A stretch of DNA of 64,000 nt from Liolophura sinensis (lineage: Eukaryota > Mollusca > Polyplacophora > Chitonida > Chitonidae). A program made the translations under genes and the position numbers. The stretch spans positions 1,651,001 through 1,715,000 of the forward strand of contig NC_088299.1 of the NCBI RefSeq assembly GCF_032854445.1, read 5' to 3'. This document shows, one piece after another, positions 48,431-60,020 of the stretch (within the stretch, counting starts at the first letter, position 1; each line of letters opens with the position of its first letter). Under the pieces are notes generated by a model that saw only the letters and a list, made by a program, of their open reading frames with translations, ran no database searches and was not told where the DNA came from.

Positions 48431-49942
48431 CATCACAAGCAATTACTGTTTGTTTTATGATGTTTCAAATAAAAGTGTTCCTTGGGCATGGTCACAATGG
48501 TAGTTCAGTAATCTCTAGCCAGCTGATAGTTCAAATTGTTAACCTTTCCCCCACACCCACACCCACTTTTATACGGACAACATCCTGCACTCCAGATGAC
48601 ATCAAGGGATCATTGAAAGAAAGGCCTTTCCAAACTTTCTAATCACAGGAGGATTAATTATTTTTTTTTGTCTTGTTGGCCAGACCATTATCCTCCTCAG
48701 TATAACTTCTTACAGTCATCAACAGGATGCCAGAGGCATTTCCCTGGTACTAGGGTAACCTTAATGGATTTCTCTGAAATGAATCGGAACATCAGTTAGT
48801 CAGTGATGCATCCAAATTATAAACCCTTTCCTTATTTTACCACACATGTAAACTGGGGACCAGTTGTAGATGTTTTTAAACAGAACAGCTACCAATAGCT
48901 ATGGCATCGTTTTCAGACAGAGACCAGCTTTAAGAGGGTATAAAGACAACATTGATATACCCTTGCTAAACCCACAACAAAGGGTCTCCAAATGGGATTT
49001 TTGAAGAATGACGAAAACTTCTCCAGTTGAATTTTAAGCTTGTTACTATCTGACCATACTGTTTAGACGTCTTCTTCAGTCTAAGAGTTATTTGTGGTGG
49101 TGAGATTTTGGTAAGAACATTAGCACTGTCTGAATTGCCCTCGTTTCTTCTAACTGTGATGTGATGGGAATTAAAGCTTCAGCGACAAGCCCGAATGGCG
49201 ACGAAGCCTTGCTGTCCCGACTAAAACCTCACAGATAGCAGTATTACTCAGGCATATTTATGACGCGGTCAATCAATGCTTGTGAGTCAAGAGACGAGAT
49301 GAGAAGCGGATGTCTGAGAAAGGAAGTCGGTCAGTGCTAGCTGTTTTCAAGATGGCTGGTCCAATACATTATACTTTTCCTTACCTTACATAATACATAT
49401 AGATTCAAATTATCCTTTAGGACTTACAGAGTATACCTTAGTAAATTCCTAAAGCTCTGATTAATGGAACCGTTGTATTCACTGTATTTCAGCAGGATGT
49501 TTATGTTTACCTTTTTTTTCAAGTGATACATTTTGCTTGATCCTGATTGAGTCATCAACCTGAACATTTTTTTTTTCCAAAGGAAGTTTGATTTATTTTC
49601 CATGAGAAAAATGTTAGCATCTACATGTAAAGGCCTTTATGTCATTTTGAAATGGTATTTTTATAGGCTAGATTTGAGGTGAACTTAGGCGTACTATTCG
49701 TTGTACTTTTGTAGTGTTTTTCTCTTTAAAATGGCAGCTGCTCTTTCATGCTATACATGGATCACTAAGGACTGATTTGGTAAGAGATATATGTGCTATA
49801 CCACAAATTATCCCCTGCCACTAATGTGAAATGGAGACTTGGAAATGCTGATATCATTCCTATCATTCCTTGGAAGGATATTCTGTCCTTCCATTCGAAC
49901 ATCCCACCAGCTTTTTAACACAGTATCCCAGAAGAAATTCAC
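48431..49942. other. Unique non-coding sequence
   Basis: No supported gene. The part at 49150-49350 is richer in G+C and repeat-free, with an AAGATGGCTGG motif at its end. Confidence 0.35.
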
Positions 49943-50181
49943 GGCATCACTTTCAGAACTTGGATAGTGCCTTACCATTGTTGAGATGATGGTTGCCATT
50001 GGTTTTTTTTACTGCCGTCTGTGAAACAAGATGGCTACCATTCACCATATATCTGAAGTTCTAAATTGTCACCTGCTTTCAAAGGCATAGCTTTCAAATT
50101 TGAGTAGTGTCTTGTCGTAGTTGAGACGATGACTGGTATAGCTTTTTCGCGGCATTTCGTCATCTAAGATGGCTGCCATCA
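49943..50181. repeat. Diverged tandem duplication of about 140 bp
   Basis: Two segments share an order of phrases: TTTCAGAACTTGGATAGTGC / TTTCAAATTTGAGTAGTGTC, TTGTTGAGATGATGG / TAGTTGAGACGATGA, and AAGATGGCTACCAT / AAGATGGCTGCCAT. The first spans about 49943-50042 and the second about 50083-50181. Confidence 0.6.
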
Positions 50182-52004
50182 GCTGTCTTATTTTTCATTC
50201 ACCCGTCTTATTTGTGTTGTCAACAAGAAACCTGCTGGTATACAGGAAGAAACCAACCACCCCTTTACATACATACCAAGGCTAATCATACAACTGACTT
50301 TGATTAGGATTTCCCAAAAAAAAGAGGTACAGGTGCTTGTTCTACTATTTAAACCTAGAAGGCAATCCAAATGTTAAGTAAATTGAAGAGTCCGTTTCAT
50401 AAGATTTGGTTGTTTTGAACACGGCACTGGAAAGCTTCATTGCACACTTCACGCTGAAATTCCCATTAAAAAAAAAGTAATCACTTAAAAGCAAGTGGTC
50501 CCATTGATGTTATCTGGAAGTTTGATGCTTGCTTCAGCAGAAGATTTACCAGGAAATACGAGAAAATCTGCACAATTTGCTCCTCAAGCATGATTTAACT
50601 CCATAAAAATAAACATCAAAGTCGGCCAAACACATACTGCGAACAAAAAAATTTCACCAATATATGCCAAGAGGGTTCAAAAAACTTTGACAAGAAGTCG
50701 TTAAGGATTTTTCCAGTAATGGCTATCCTTGAGTTGCACACAGTTTTTGTCCACATGGTTGGTTCTACAGGAAATGTCACTGTCAGCCTACCAGTCTCCA
50801 AAAGAAGACATCAGGAAATTAAATAACATCTTGGGTTAATTCTCCATTTATTAGGACACTTATTTCTTCACAGACAAAAATCAGATGTCCCTCATCAATA
50901 CGGGTCTTTCCCCTTGGCTTGTAAACAGCTTCCAGATTAGCAATCACGTCACAGTCTGAAGAAACAAGGTCACAGCAAATAAACTTAATGATTACCAGTA
51001 CTTGACTAAGTCCAAGGCAGTGGTTGGTTACCAGAGTTTTCATAGTCTAGACACTGAGGCGACAAATATAAATGCCTTTTAAAATATGTCCACAAGAACA
51101 GATGCTGGCTTCAGGACACCTGGCAAATACTACAGAACAACTCTGGATCGCACCATCATTATAAGTGCCCAAACCAAGTGCCAACTACATCATGTATTTA
51201 TGGCTAGAAACAGGACGGAATAAAGTTCTTTTTTTTCACAGGGTGGTATACTTGATAAGCGCATGCAGACAACACTATGAAGTCACTGATAAAATTCAAA
51301 TTTCTAGATAAAAACTACATTCAAGGGTCTAATTCTAATACATGTATGAAGTACTTAATACAGAGGATTAAGCAAATAATACAATTCCTACACGCATGAC
51401 TAACCTGCATGCATTTACTCAACTACAAAAGGCAGTGCTACACTAAACCACTTAACTGATTCCATTGTCTAAAATCTTAATCAGAAAACAAAAACAAAGA
51501 ACAGTAACTCTGCATAATAAACTATTTCTGACTATCTACCTCTTCATTAAACTTGTCCATTTAGCACCAAGAACTTTCATCACATGACTCATAATAAAAT
51601 AAGGTCTTGGGTGTGATGTAAGTTAACGGCGCAGAGCAGGCTGGAGGGGAAATGATAAAGGCTATTCAAGTCCCTGCGTGCAATCGATAGGCTTGAGTAA
51701 AGCAGACACACAGGCTGAGAAAGCAAGAGTGAAGAAAGGTACGAGAGATTCATGGTCCCACAAACCGTCCTCTGAAATCACATTACAGCCGATAGATAGC
51801 TGAAAATCTCATAAAGTAAGACAAGTTAATTAAATCAATTCCTCTACCCATCTTGAATGAGGCAAATCAATGCACTGTACCAAACCAAAGATATGCAGAC
51901 TAGGGATCACTGAGGGAGGGCTGGCATTTCAAACAACACCATCTAGCAGTTAAACAGAGTTTTAAGGTGCAACAGAGGGTTAAATCGCCTGTCCTATTTT
52001 CCCC
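50182..52004. other. Unique non-coding sequence before the assembly gap
   Basis: No supported gene or repeat is recognised. Confidence 0.35.
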
Positions 52005-52204
52005 NNNNNNNNNNNNNNNNNNNNNNNNNNNNNNNNNNNNNNNNNNNNNNNNNNNNNNNNNNNNNNNNNNNNNNNNNNNNNNNNNNNNNNNNNNNNNNNN
52101 NNNNNNNNNNNNNNNNNNNNNNNNNNNNNNNNNNNNNNNNNNNNNNNNNNNNNNNNNNNNNNNNNNNNNNNNNNNNNNNNNNNNNNNNNNNNNNNNNNNN
52201 NNNN
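52005..52204. other. Assembly gap (200 N)
   Basis: Exactly 200 undetermined bases; the round number suggests a placeholder, so the true distance is unknown. Frames crossing it are not real. Confidence 1.
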
Positions 52205-52414
52205 TTTCCCCAGGCAGTTGACACTGCCAAAAACAAAAAGATGAAGTCATCTCATTTTTGACCTTTTGCTGAATGCAACATGCAGAAAATGTGAGATTCA
52301 GTATGTATTTTAGACTGAAACACAACCATACATACAGAATATATGTATGTCTCTGAAAATTGTTAGATCAGTTCTCAATGCTAAAATGTTATTGATTGAC
52401 AACGTACATACATG

Positions 52415-53045
52415 CAAGTTGTAGTGAGGAATAACTGGCTGGAAACTGTACAGATATTCAAGTTGTAGTGAGGAATAACTGGCTGGAAATTGTACAGATA
52501 TTCAAGTTGTAGTGAGGAATAACTGGCTGGAAATTGTACAGTTATTGAAGTTGTAATGAGAAATAACTGGCTGGAAATTGTACAGTTATTGAAGTTGTAC
52601 TGAGAAATAACTGGCTGGAAATTGTACAGACATACAAGTTGTACTGAGAAATAACTGGCTGGAAATTGTACAGATATTCAAGTTGTACTGAGAAATAACT
52701 GGCTGGAAATTGTACAGACATACAAGTTGTACTGAGAAATAACTGGCTGGAAATTGTACAGATATTCAAGTTGTACTGAGAAATAACTGGCTGGAAATTG
52801 TACAGATATTCAAGTTGTAATAAGAAATAACTGGCTGGAAATTGTACAGACATACAAGCTGTAATGAGAAATAACTGGTTGGAAATTGTACATTTAAGCT
52901 GTAATGAGAAATTACTACTTGACAAAGTACACACATGCAAGTTGTAACGAGAAATTACTGGTTGCATGCGAGTTGAAATGAGAAATTACTACTTGACAAT
53001 GTACAGACATGCATGTTGTAATGAGGAATTACTGGTTGCATACTG
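52415..53045. repeat. 44-bp minisatellite, about 14 units, decaying to the right
   Basis: Units of the form CAAGTTGTAGTGAGGAATAA - CTGGCTGGAAATTGTACAGA - TATT start at 52415, 52459, 52503 and so on. From about 52890 units become shorter and mixed (CTACTTGACAA in place of CTGGCTGGAAA). The minus-strand frame of 141 codons is a repeat artefact. Confidence 0.92.
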
Positions 53046-54723
53046 TAATTGAGCAAATGCAATTTGTTGTTTATCATCCTTTTATAAAATTACAGGATGA
53101 GAGAATTAATACTGTGTACACAAAGGCAAACGGAACATTTCGAAAACAGCCATGCTGTATCGGCATAGCATTAAGCCTGTCAATGTTTTTAAAAAAAAAA
53201 AAGGAACAAAAGCACTCGAAAAATAGAAAAGGCAGATGAATTCTGTGCGACCTTTCCACTTTTATCTTGCTAAGTAGCACAAGGAAACAGATGACAAAAC
53301 CTTTGAATGCTCACATTAGAATTCATTGGCTGATTCCATCATGATTGACACATACAGATTTTCCCCGAAAAAAGTCAATTTCATCCTGTTCTTTTAAAAA
53401 GTTGGGTTGAAATTGGATGATTTTTCTAAGGTCTTTCCCAAATCAGACTTTCTTTTTTTTCATCTTCTCACTTTCTGATTTGGCAACATCAAGGAATTGC
53501 AATTCTCTGACGTAAGAAATGTATTGTAGATGAATCCGATCAAATTCTTGATTCCTCCCACTGAAACCTTCTTGGCCAGTTTAATACCCAATACAGTCAA
53601 TTCAGAATTAAATACCTCTTATCCTAACCTTCCAAATCAATGGGTACCGCGTTTATTTGCCTTTTTTTTTTTGTGAACTATCAAATTCTCATAGCAACTC
53701 CACTATCTCCTCCGTTTGGTTTTCATTTATCTTCCAATCACCATTAAAATTACTATTAGCTCCTGAGAGAAAAACTGACTGCTAGGATTGTGTAATATTT
53801 ATGATATGATAGGAGGAGAAAGCTTAACCAAACAAATCAACAGCCACACCCACCCACCCACAAACACCAACACCCCCCCAACCTGCTCCGCTCCAGATCA
53901 GCCATACCCAAAACATTGATACGTAGTCTCCTTTATTCTGACTAAATCTTGTCAGTTCCAAGTATGAGGTAATAGACTGAGACTTGCCAGCGATGCACGG
54001 CAGATCTAACATAGGATATTCATTATGCCATTTGATTCTATGGGAAGCTTGGCTCTTAACGTGTCACTTTTGGCACAGAATTTCAGTCAGATCGCTTTAA
54101 AGTAAGTATTCAGCAACAGAGCTCCATGAAATGAAGATAAAAGGGTTTGAAAACATCAGGATGTGTGCATCGCCATCATCACTCTGTAAAATACTGACAA
54201 GGTATGCAAAGGGTTAATGCCTCAGTCTTTGTGTTGCGTGTGTCAGAATAAAGTCAACTCCAAGCAGTTGGCATACCCAGCACAAAGATACCCTACAGAT
54301 TACTGGTCGATGTACACAGTAGCCACAAGGACACAGTCATTACCAAAGATATTTTACTTTATTTTTATATGAGTAAAATATTCAATACAATTATGACCAT
54401 TTTCAAGAGAGACAAAAATAATATTTTATGCCGAGTTATACGGTTTCATAACTTTATAATAATCTAAAAATAATAATTCTTGGCCAATAAATAGTATGGA
54501 TTGGTTTATTCAATGGGTTTCTACTTCCAGACCAGTGACGTCTAATAAACTGCAATTCTCAACTTTTTTTTTTTTTTTTTTTTTACCCAATTCTGCTTAT
54601 TAAAGTCACAGTGCTTAGGTCACAGTGTTAAGGTCACGTAGTTTGCTTCTTTTTAAGCATTCACATGAACAGTTAGAATGATCCTAACCCTAACTGAGAC
54701 ACACGTACAAGAGGCCAGATTTC
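53046..54723. other. Unique non-coding sequence with a T-run
   Basis: No supported gene. A T-run lies at about 54565-54584 and a CA/CCA-rich stretch at 53843-53882. Confidence 0.4.
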
Positions 54724-54796
54724 ACCGGGGTGACCATTTGCCAACTGTCACACTATCGTCGCTGCTCTGGTTTTATTCTTTATGCTGTAGTCTTTT
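54724..54796 (-). repeat. Interspersed palindromic repeat family, copy C
   Basis: On the minus strand: TACAGCATAAAGAATAAAAC, CAGAGCAGCGACGATAG, TGTGACAGTTGGCAAATG, GTCACCCCGG. Collinear with copy B over about 65 bp. Confidence 0.7.
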
Positions 54797-56235
54797 ATAT
54801 CGCATGGATTCACAGTAATATTTCAACAGCTGTCAAATGCATATAACTTCAACATGGTAACAGTTTTTACCTTATCACAGTTTTATCACTTCAGACACAA
54901 AAAGATATTCTTCAAAAAATCTGGTTTGAAATTCGTTCTACTTACGCACAGTGCACTATTGTACAAAAAACTTTTCAACACAACCATCTTGAAATGATTT
55001 AGTCTAATCCTTTTACGTCAAGCCTGACAATGGAAAAGTATTTAACACCTTCATAAATAAAATATCGTCAAAAAATAGGTGTTTGCTGGTGTTGGCGTCG
55101 TAAAACTGCTTCTTGTCCAACTTCATCAGCAAATGTCCAAGACTGCGTGCATTACCCTATATTCTGAATAAATAAGAGAATTGTTCACACAAAAATGTCT
55201 ACGATATTCAAACATTATTGTGAAAAATATATTCTTTATACGCAGAAATCCCCAATAAGTAAGCTGGAAATGTGCGACTGCTAACAAAGACAATCCAACC
55301 CAGACCATGTATACAGTAAGTTGTATACAAAACCATTCTGGAGCACATACAACTCATATAGAGTGCATCCATTTCAACATTTTTTTTCTTTCTTTTTGCT
55401 GCTTATGATTCAACAACTGCGATTTTCAGGCACATTTATACAATCCTCGCAATGGTAGGGGGCGCTGTACACATAACTAGAAAATGTCACATGTTTTCGT
55501 TAGTTTTTTTCCATTCACACTAAGAGTTTGGCCTCGAGTGATTAATAATGGACTAGTATTAGTGACTCCAAACTTTCTCATGATTTTATCAAATTTTGAT
55601 TCCTCAGGCATATTTACATAACGTTTATTCCACAACACTGAATGACATAAACACTGAGGGATTTCACTGCCAGACCAGAATCATGACACTTTTTACTTAA
55701 AAGACAACAGAACTACCAAAGTATTATACAACATGATATTACAGAAAGCCTTAAACAATAACGAGACAATGCCGAAGGGCGTAGCACTTGAATCTATGCT
55801 TTGGGAAGGGAAATAACCAAGTGTATATCACAGCATAACCTTTTTCAAGGCTCGCTTACTTCCCTTTGAATTTCATCGATAACAAACATAGGGTTTACAT
55901 GCTCAATCATATTGTTCTTCCAGTAGTATGTGTCCTTTCAAATGAATCAGCCATATTATAACTGTGCTTTGCATCATTAAATGACAAAGAGAATGACCAG
56001 GTTGTATGGCACTTTTTCCACAGTCTGTGTCGAATATCTACTGGGAGAAGGTCACATAAAAGATAAAGAAAACTGTACTCTAAACTAAAGGTAATGGTTT
56101 ATGGGAAATGAAAATGATGCTCGAAAAAAGTTATTTGTTTTTTCATTTTTCATTTTTACAGTGTATCTATACCTCCTCTTGACCCACTTTTTTATGTATA
56201 TTTTCCATCAATTCTTGAAAAATAGCACCCCCACT
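54797..56235. other. Unique non-coding sequence
   Basis: No supported gene or repeat is recognised. Confidence 0.35.
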
Positions 56236-56249
56236 TTTATGGTCTTTCG

Positions 56250-56512
56250 GGGGGCCTCCGTTGCTCAGTTGGTTAGCGCGCTAGTGCAGTGTGATGACCC
56301 AGGAGTCTCTCACCAATGCGGCCGCTGTGAGTTCAAGTCCAGCTCATGCTGGCTTCCTCTTCGGCCGTAAGTGGGAAGGTCTGCCAGCAACCTGCGGATA
56401 GTCGTGGGTTTCCCTCGGGATCTGCCCGGTTTCAACCCGCCATAATGCTGGCCGCCATCATATAAGTGGAATATTCTTGAGTATGGCGTTAAACACCAAT
56501 CAAATAAATAAA
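56250..56512 (+). mobile_element. Full-length tRNA-headed SINE, best-preserved copy
   Basis: A 263-bp element begins GGGGGCCTCCGTTGCTCAGT. The A box TTGCTCAGTTGG (56261-56272, one mismatch to consensus) and B box GTTCAAGTCC (56331-56340) are the expected internal RNA polymerase III promoter. The body and tail follow (GTGGGAAGGTCTGCCAGC, CGCCATAATGCTGGCC, GGAATATTCTTGAGTATGGC, CACCAATCAAATAAATAAAT). The target duplication is TTTATGGTCTTTCG, a perfect 14 bp at 56236-56249 and 56513-56526. The plus strand reads GASVAQLVSALVQ in one frame, which is not a host protein. Confidence 0.96.
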
Positions 56513-56756
56513 TTTATGGTCTTTCGATCCCAACAGAGTTGTTTTGAAAGCTATCATAAATGACATCAAGACTACTTAATTTCCAGACTGACTGCTGCAT
56601 GAGGCCTAAAAGATTCTATAATTTAAACCATTTTATACACCCCAAAGCAGAAAGTGAGAAGCTTTTTTGTACTTTTTACACTTTTAAATGTTAGGACACT
56701 CAAAAAAACTAAAAACAAGGGTTTAATTTATCCTCTAAGATACTGTACACCACCAG

Positions 56757-57495
56757 AATTGCTTGAAGTCTGATGGCGGAATTCACCACTATAACTGCTT
56801 CCAGATTTGCTTGAAGTCTGATGGCTGAATTCACCACTATAACTGCTTCCAGATTTGCTTGACCTCTGATGGCAGAATTCATCATCATAACTGCTTGCAG
56901 AATTGCTTGAAGTCTGATGGCTGAATTCATCATCATAACTGCTTGCAGAATTGCTTGAAGTCTGATGGCTGAATTCACCACTATAACTGCTTTCAGATTT
57001 GCTTGAAGTCTGATGGCTGAATTCATCATCATAACTGCTTGCAGAATTGCTTGAAGTCTGATGGCGGAATTCACCACTATAACTGCTTCCAGATTTGCTT
57101 GAAGTCTGATGGCTGAATTCACCACTATAACTGCTTCCAGATTTGCTTGACCTCTGATGGCAGAATTCATCATCATAACTGCTTGCAGAATTGCTTGAAG
57201 TCTGATGGCAGAATTCATCACCATAACTGCTTGCAGAATTGCTTGAAGTCTGATGGCTGAATTCACCACTATAACTGCTTTCAGATTTGCTTGAAGTCTG
57301 ATGGTGGAATTCATCACCATAACTGCTTCCAGATTTGCTTGACCTCTGATGGCAGAATTCATCATCATAACTGCTTTCAGATTTGCTTGAAGTCTGATGG
57401 TGGAATTCATCACCATAACTGCTTCCAGATTTGCTTGACCTCTGATGGCAGAATTCATCATCATAACTGCTTTCAGAATTGCTTGAGCTTTCATG
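56757..57495. repeat. 48-bp minisatellite, about 15 copies, with 96-bp higher-order units
   Basis: The basic unit is AATTGCTTGAAGTCTGATGG - CGGAATTCACCACTATAACT - GCTTCCAG, each with a GAATTC or near match. Variants (GAAGTCTG or GACCTCTG; CACCACTAT or CATCATCAT; TTCCAG, TTGCAG or TTTCAG) are shuffled along the array. At 57293-57388 and 57389-57484 two adjacent 96-bp dimers are almost identical. As 48 is 3 x 16, the minus strand stays open for 261 codons with a 16-residue period (QANLEAVIVVNSAIRL). This is a repeat by-product unless expression is shown. Confidence 0.93.
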
Positions 57496-58317
57496 GTGGA
57501 ATTCTTACATGCGGAATGCTATAACTAGCTTTCAACCTTGACTACACCATTACACCATTTGATGTATCATATATCACTATTACAAACCAAAAATTGAGAC
57601 ACTTAATAGCTGTCAAACAAAATCTGTCACTTTTATATAATAAATTATTACTACTGAAATAAAAACTTGTAGATATGAGACATCATTTTTGACTATTTAA
57701 TCCTCACTCAACTTGAGATGGCAAATTTGTAACCTTCTAAATCTTCAACCTTTTCAACCACTAAAGCACTTTTTTCAGTGGAATTTACGCATGAAATTGA
57801 ATTATTATCAAAATGATGCTAAACTGGTTCATTTGTGTCATCAAAAGATGCAAGCTTCATAAAACTGTGTAAACTAGTTCCCTACACCTCACAGTTCTCT
57901 CAGAATGTTTCCAAATATTGGTTGAAAAGGTGGAAAAATTGATGTAATATACTTGTAATGATTTATATGCTGGATTACAAGATATCAGATTTTATACTGA
58001 AGCAATTTTAACAAGTCTGTAAATATGTGAATAACCATAGGCAGCATAAAGGAAAAACAGAGTTGTAATTATTCCGCACAGATTCAGATCAGCATTTATG
58101 GTGAGCATACAGAACATATGTACATTATTATACTGTCATTTTAACTTTGAAACAGCTAAACCTGAGCATTAAAACAGGATCATCATGATATGAACTGTAT
58201 TGTTACTGGGTAGAGATGTCCACAATGCACGCTCATGTGGCCATTTACTGAAATGCTCATTGTAAACCACTTGTCTTCCACCAATATGGTGTGTATGTAT
58301 GTCACACTGTCACGCGT
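57496..58317. other. Unique non-coding sequence
   Basis: No supported gene or repeat is recognised. Confidence 0.35.
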
Positions 58318-58451
58318 GGGAAAGTTTATCAGTAACTTCCCAAATGTTTGTGGTTTACCCTAACCGTTCTAGTTTCCTTCACCCATATAGCTTGATGCCA
58401 CTGTTTGAGTGAAAAATTTAGGCGTTAAACAATGATAAAATAAACAAATAC
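58318..58451 (+). repeat. Diverged SINE body and tail relic
   Basis: Plus-strand order GGGAAAGTTTATCAGTAACT, TTTGTGGTTTACCC, CTTCACCCATATAGCTTGAT, GTGAAAAATTTAGGCGTTAA, ACAATGATAAAATAAACAAA parallels the younger SINE from GTGGGAAGGTCTGCCAGCAA to the AAATAAATA tail. Confidence 0.6.
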
Positions 58452-58730
58452 ATGCATAAACACTGTTGGAAATTTGTGTATAGTTTAACCATAAAAATCA
58501 CACTGTATGTTTCGTCTTCTCAGTTTGACTGGATTTTAGTGTACTTAAGCTATGTGCAGCTACAATACTGTACAATTTATTGGCACCAGGATAAACATGT
58601 AGGCACTTCGCACAACATACTTCAATCCCAATGGCCAGAGTTAAATATAATTAAAAAACATTCACTGTATATGTTATCTTGAATTCAATTTTGTAAGATC
58701 TCTTAAAGTGACTCTTGTTTTTCATTGGTC

Positions 58731-59164
58731 ACATTTATATTCTGTAAAAGCCCATGATTGGCTCAAGGGAAGCAACCTATATTGTCACATGTTCACCATC
58801 AAGGCAAGCGGTCAATGATGCTGTGCCAATATAGCCAATGATCTTGTGCTACAGTTATCTCCCCTAGTCTTCTCTCCACATTTGCTTGTTTGTAAAAGTA
58901 AACAATCTAATGATGGCATGCTACTGACATAGAAATTAAAGTGAACGTAAAGTCTGCCACTATATATACACAGAAAAAATGATATAGGACACAGTTATCA
59001 CAGAAAAATATGTTAACAATTCTACAAAGTTTTGGGAGCAGAGAAGATGAAGTTCAGCACTGGGGATATGGCACTGACGGACAATTCACTCCGAATAGCC
59101 ATGTTGTAGAAGCCCTCGTGAACTTGGCCAATCACTAGTGCTGAAAGCATCACATGATAATTGG
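58731..59164. promoter_or_regulatory. Cluster of CCAAT pentamers, possible promoter
   Basis: Six CCAAT/ATTGG pentamers occur in about 430 bp (58734, 58757, 58826, 58835, 59128, 59160), well above the one or so expected by chance. The AGTTATCTCCCCT motif is at 58853-58865. CCAAT boxes are typical NF-Y sites in animal promoters, but no adjacent gene is identified, and an ancient repeat could give the same pattern. Confidence 0.25.
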
Positions 59165-59908
59165 CTGTCGTCAAAAAACCTGTTAGCTCAAGACTGTCAG
59201 TGTGGTTTCTTATAGTGGATAGACAGATATTGATGCAATAAAATGGATTTTGAGATTAGTTTAAGTGTTAAACTGATGCATTTGGAACCACACATTTATG
59301 TGCAGGGAACTGAGATCGACTGCTGTGTAACAATGTGTACATGTTGGAAAGGATACCGCAGTAACTTGTTAGGGTGAGCTGGCAAAAAACCCGCCTCGGG
59401 AGAGTCACTGCTTGAACAAAAAATATTCTGATTTTACACTATTTTTCATCAGCTAAATAAGGTTTATTCCGAGAATATCTTCCCAAAATCTGCATGAAAA
59501 GGTCTGCTATCAATCAGATTGTCCTGCTGTGTTTGGTAAATTCTCTGATGTCTGTACGCCCAGCCAGGTCAAATGCTTACACCCATGCAAGACGAGGACA
59601 AGCAGGACCGCTAAAACATGACGCTTGCGTCCACGGACATCGCCCTGAGCGAGCGCCACTGAACAGAGCTGACACTCTTTGGTTGGGTATTAGGCGTTTT
59701 TTGTATTTTCTCATTGTCACATTATTTAATACTGATTGTACTAGTAGAGCTCCTAAGTTTTGTGACGTAACAGATAAAAATACAATGCCAAGGTATTCTC
59801 AGGCCAAATGCGACGAGCAGACAAGCCGAAAACCAGAACACTGACAAGTATTCCCGAAGTATCAGTTGAAAGTTGAAAGTTATACAGGGGTTGAAGCCAT
59901 CCAAACAA
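59165..59908. other. Non-coding or unassigned sequence
   Basis: A 116-codon frame (59494-59844) starts with a weakly signal-peptide-like stretch (KRSAINQIVLLCLVNSLMSV) and lies in a local patch of higher G+C (59550-59690). It resembles no family I know and has no supporting splice structure beyond a moderate donor-like CAG/GTCAAA (59565). I leave it unassigned. Confidence 0.25.
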
Positions 59909-60020
59909 TTTATTTATTTATTTATTTATTTGATTGGTGTTTTACACCGTACTCAAGAATATTTCACTTATGCGACGGCCACCAGCATTATGGTGGGAGG
60001 AAACCAGGCAGAGCCCACGA
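59909..60020 (-). mobile_element. 5'-truncated SINE (tail portion)
   Basis: Plus-strand landmarks (ATTT)n, GATTGGTGTTTTACACCGTA, CTCAAGAATATTTCACTTAT, GCGACGGCCACCAGCATTAT, GGGAGGAAACCAGGCAGAGC are well preserved. Similarity then stops, so the head is missing. No clear target duplication. Confidence 0.9.

Noticed and set aside
51900-52325. Frames spanning the N gap
   Set aside because: Undetermined bases, so no protein can be inferred.
52542-52967. 141-codon minus-strand frame
   Set aside because: A by-product of the 44-bp array.
56709-57494. 261-codon minus-strand frame with 16-residue repeats
   Set aside because: The 48-bp repeat unit is a multiple of three, so the frame stays open automatically; there are no flanking signals of a gene.
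59494-59844. 116-codon frame with a weak signal-peptide-like start
   Set aside because: No family resemblance and no supporting structure; kept only as an unassigned note.
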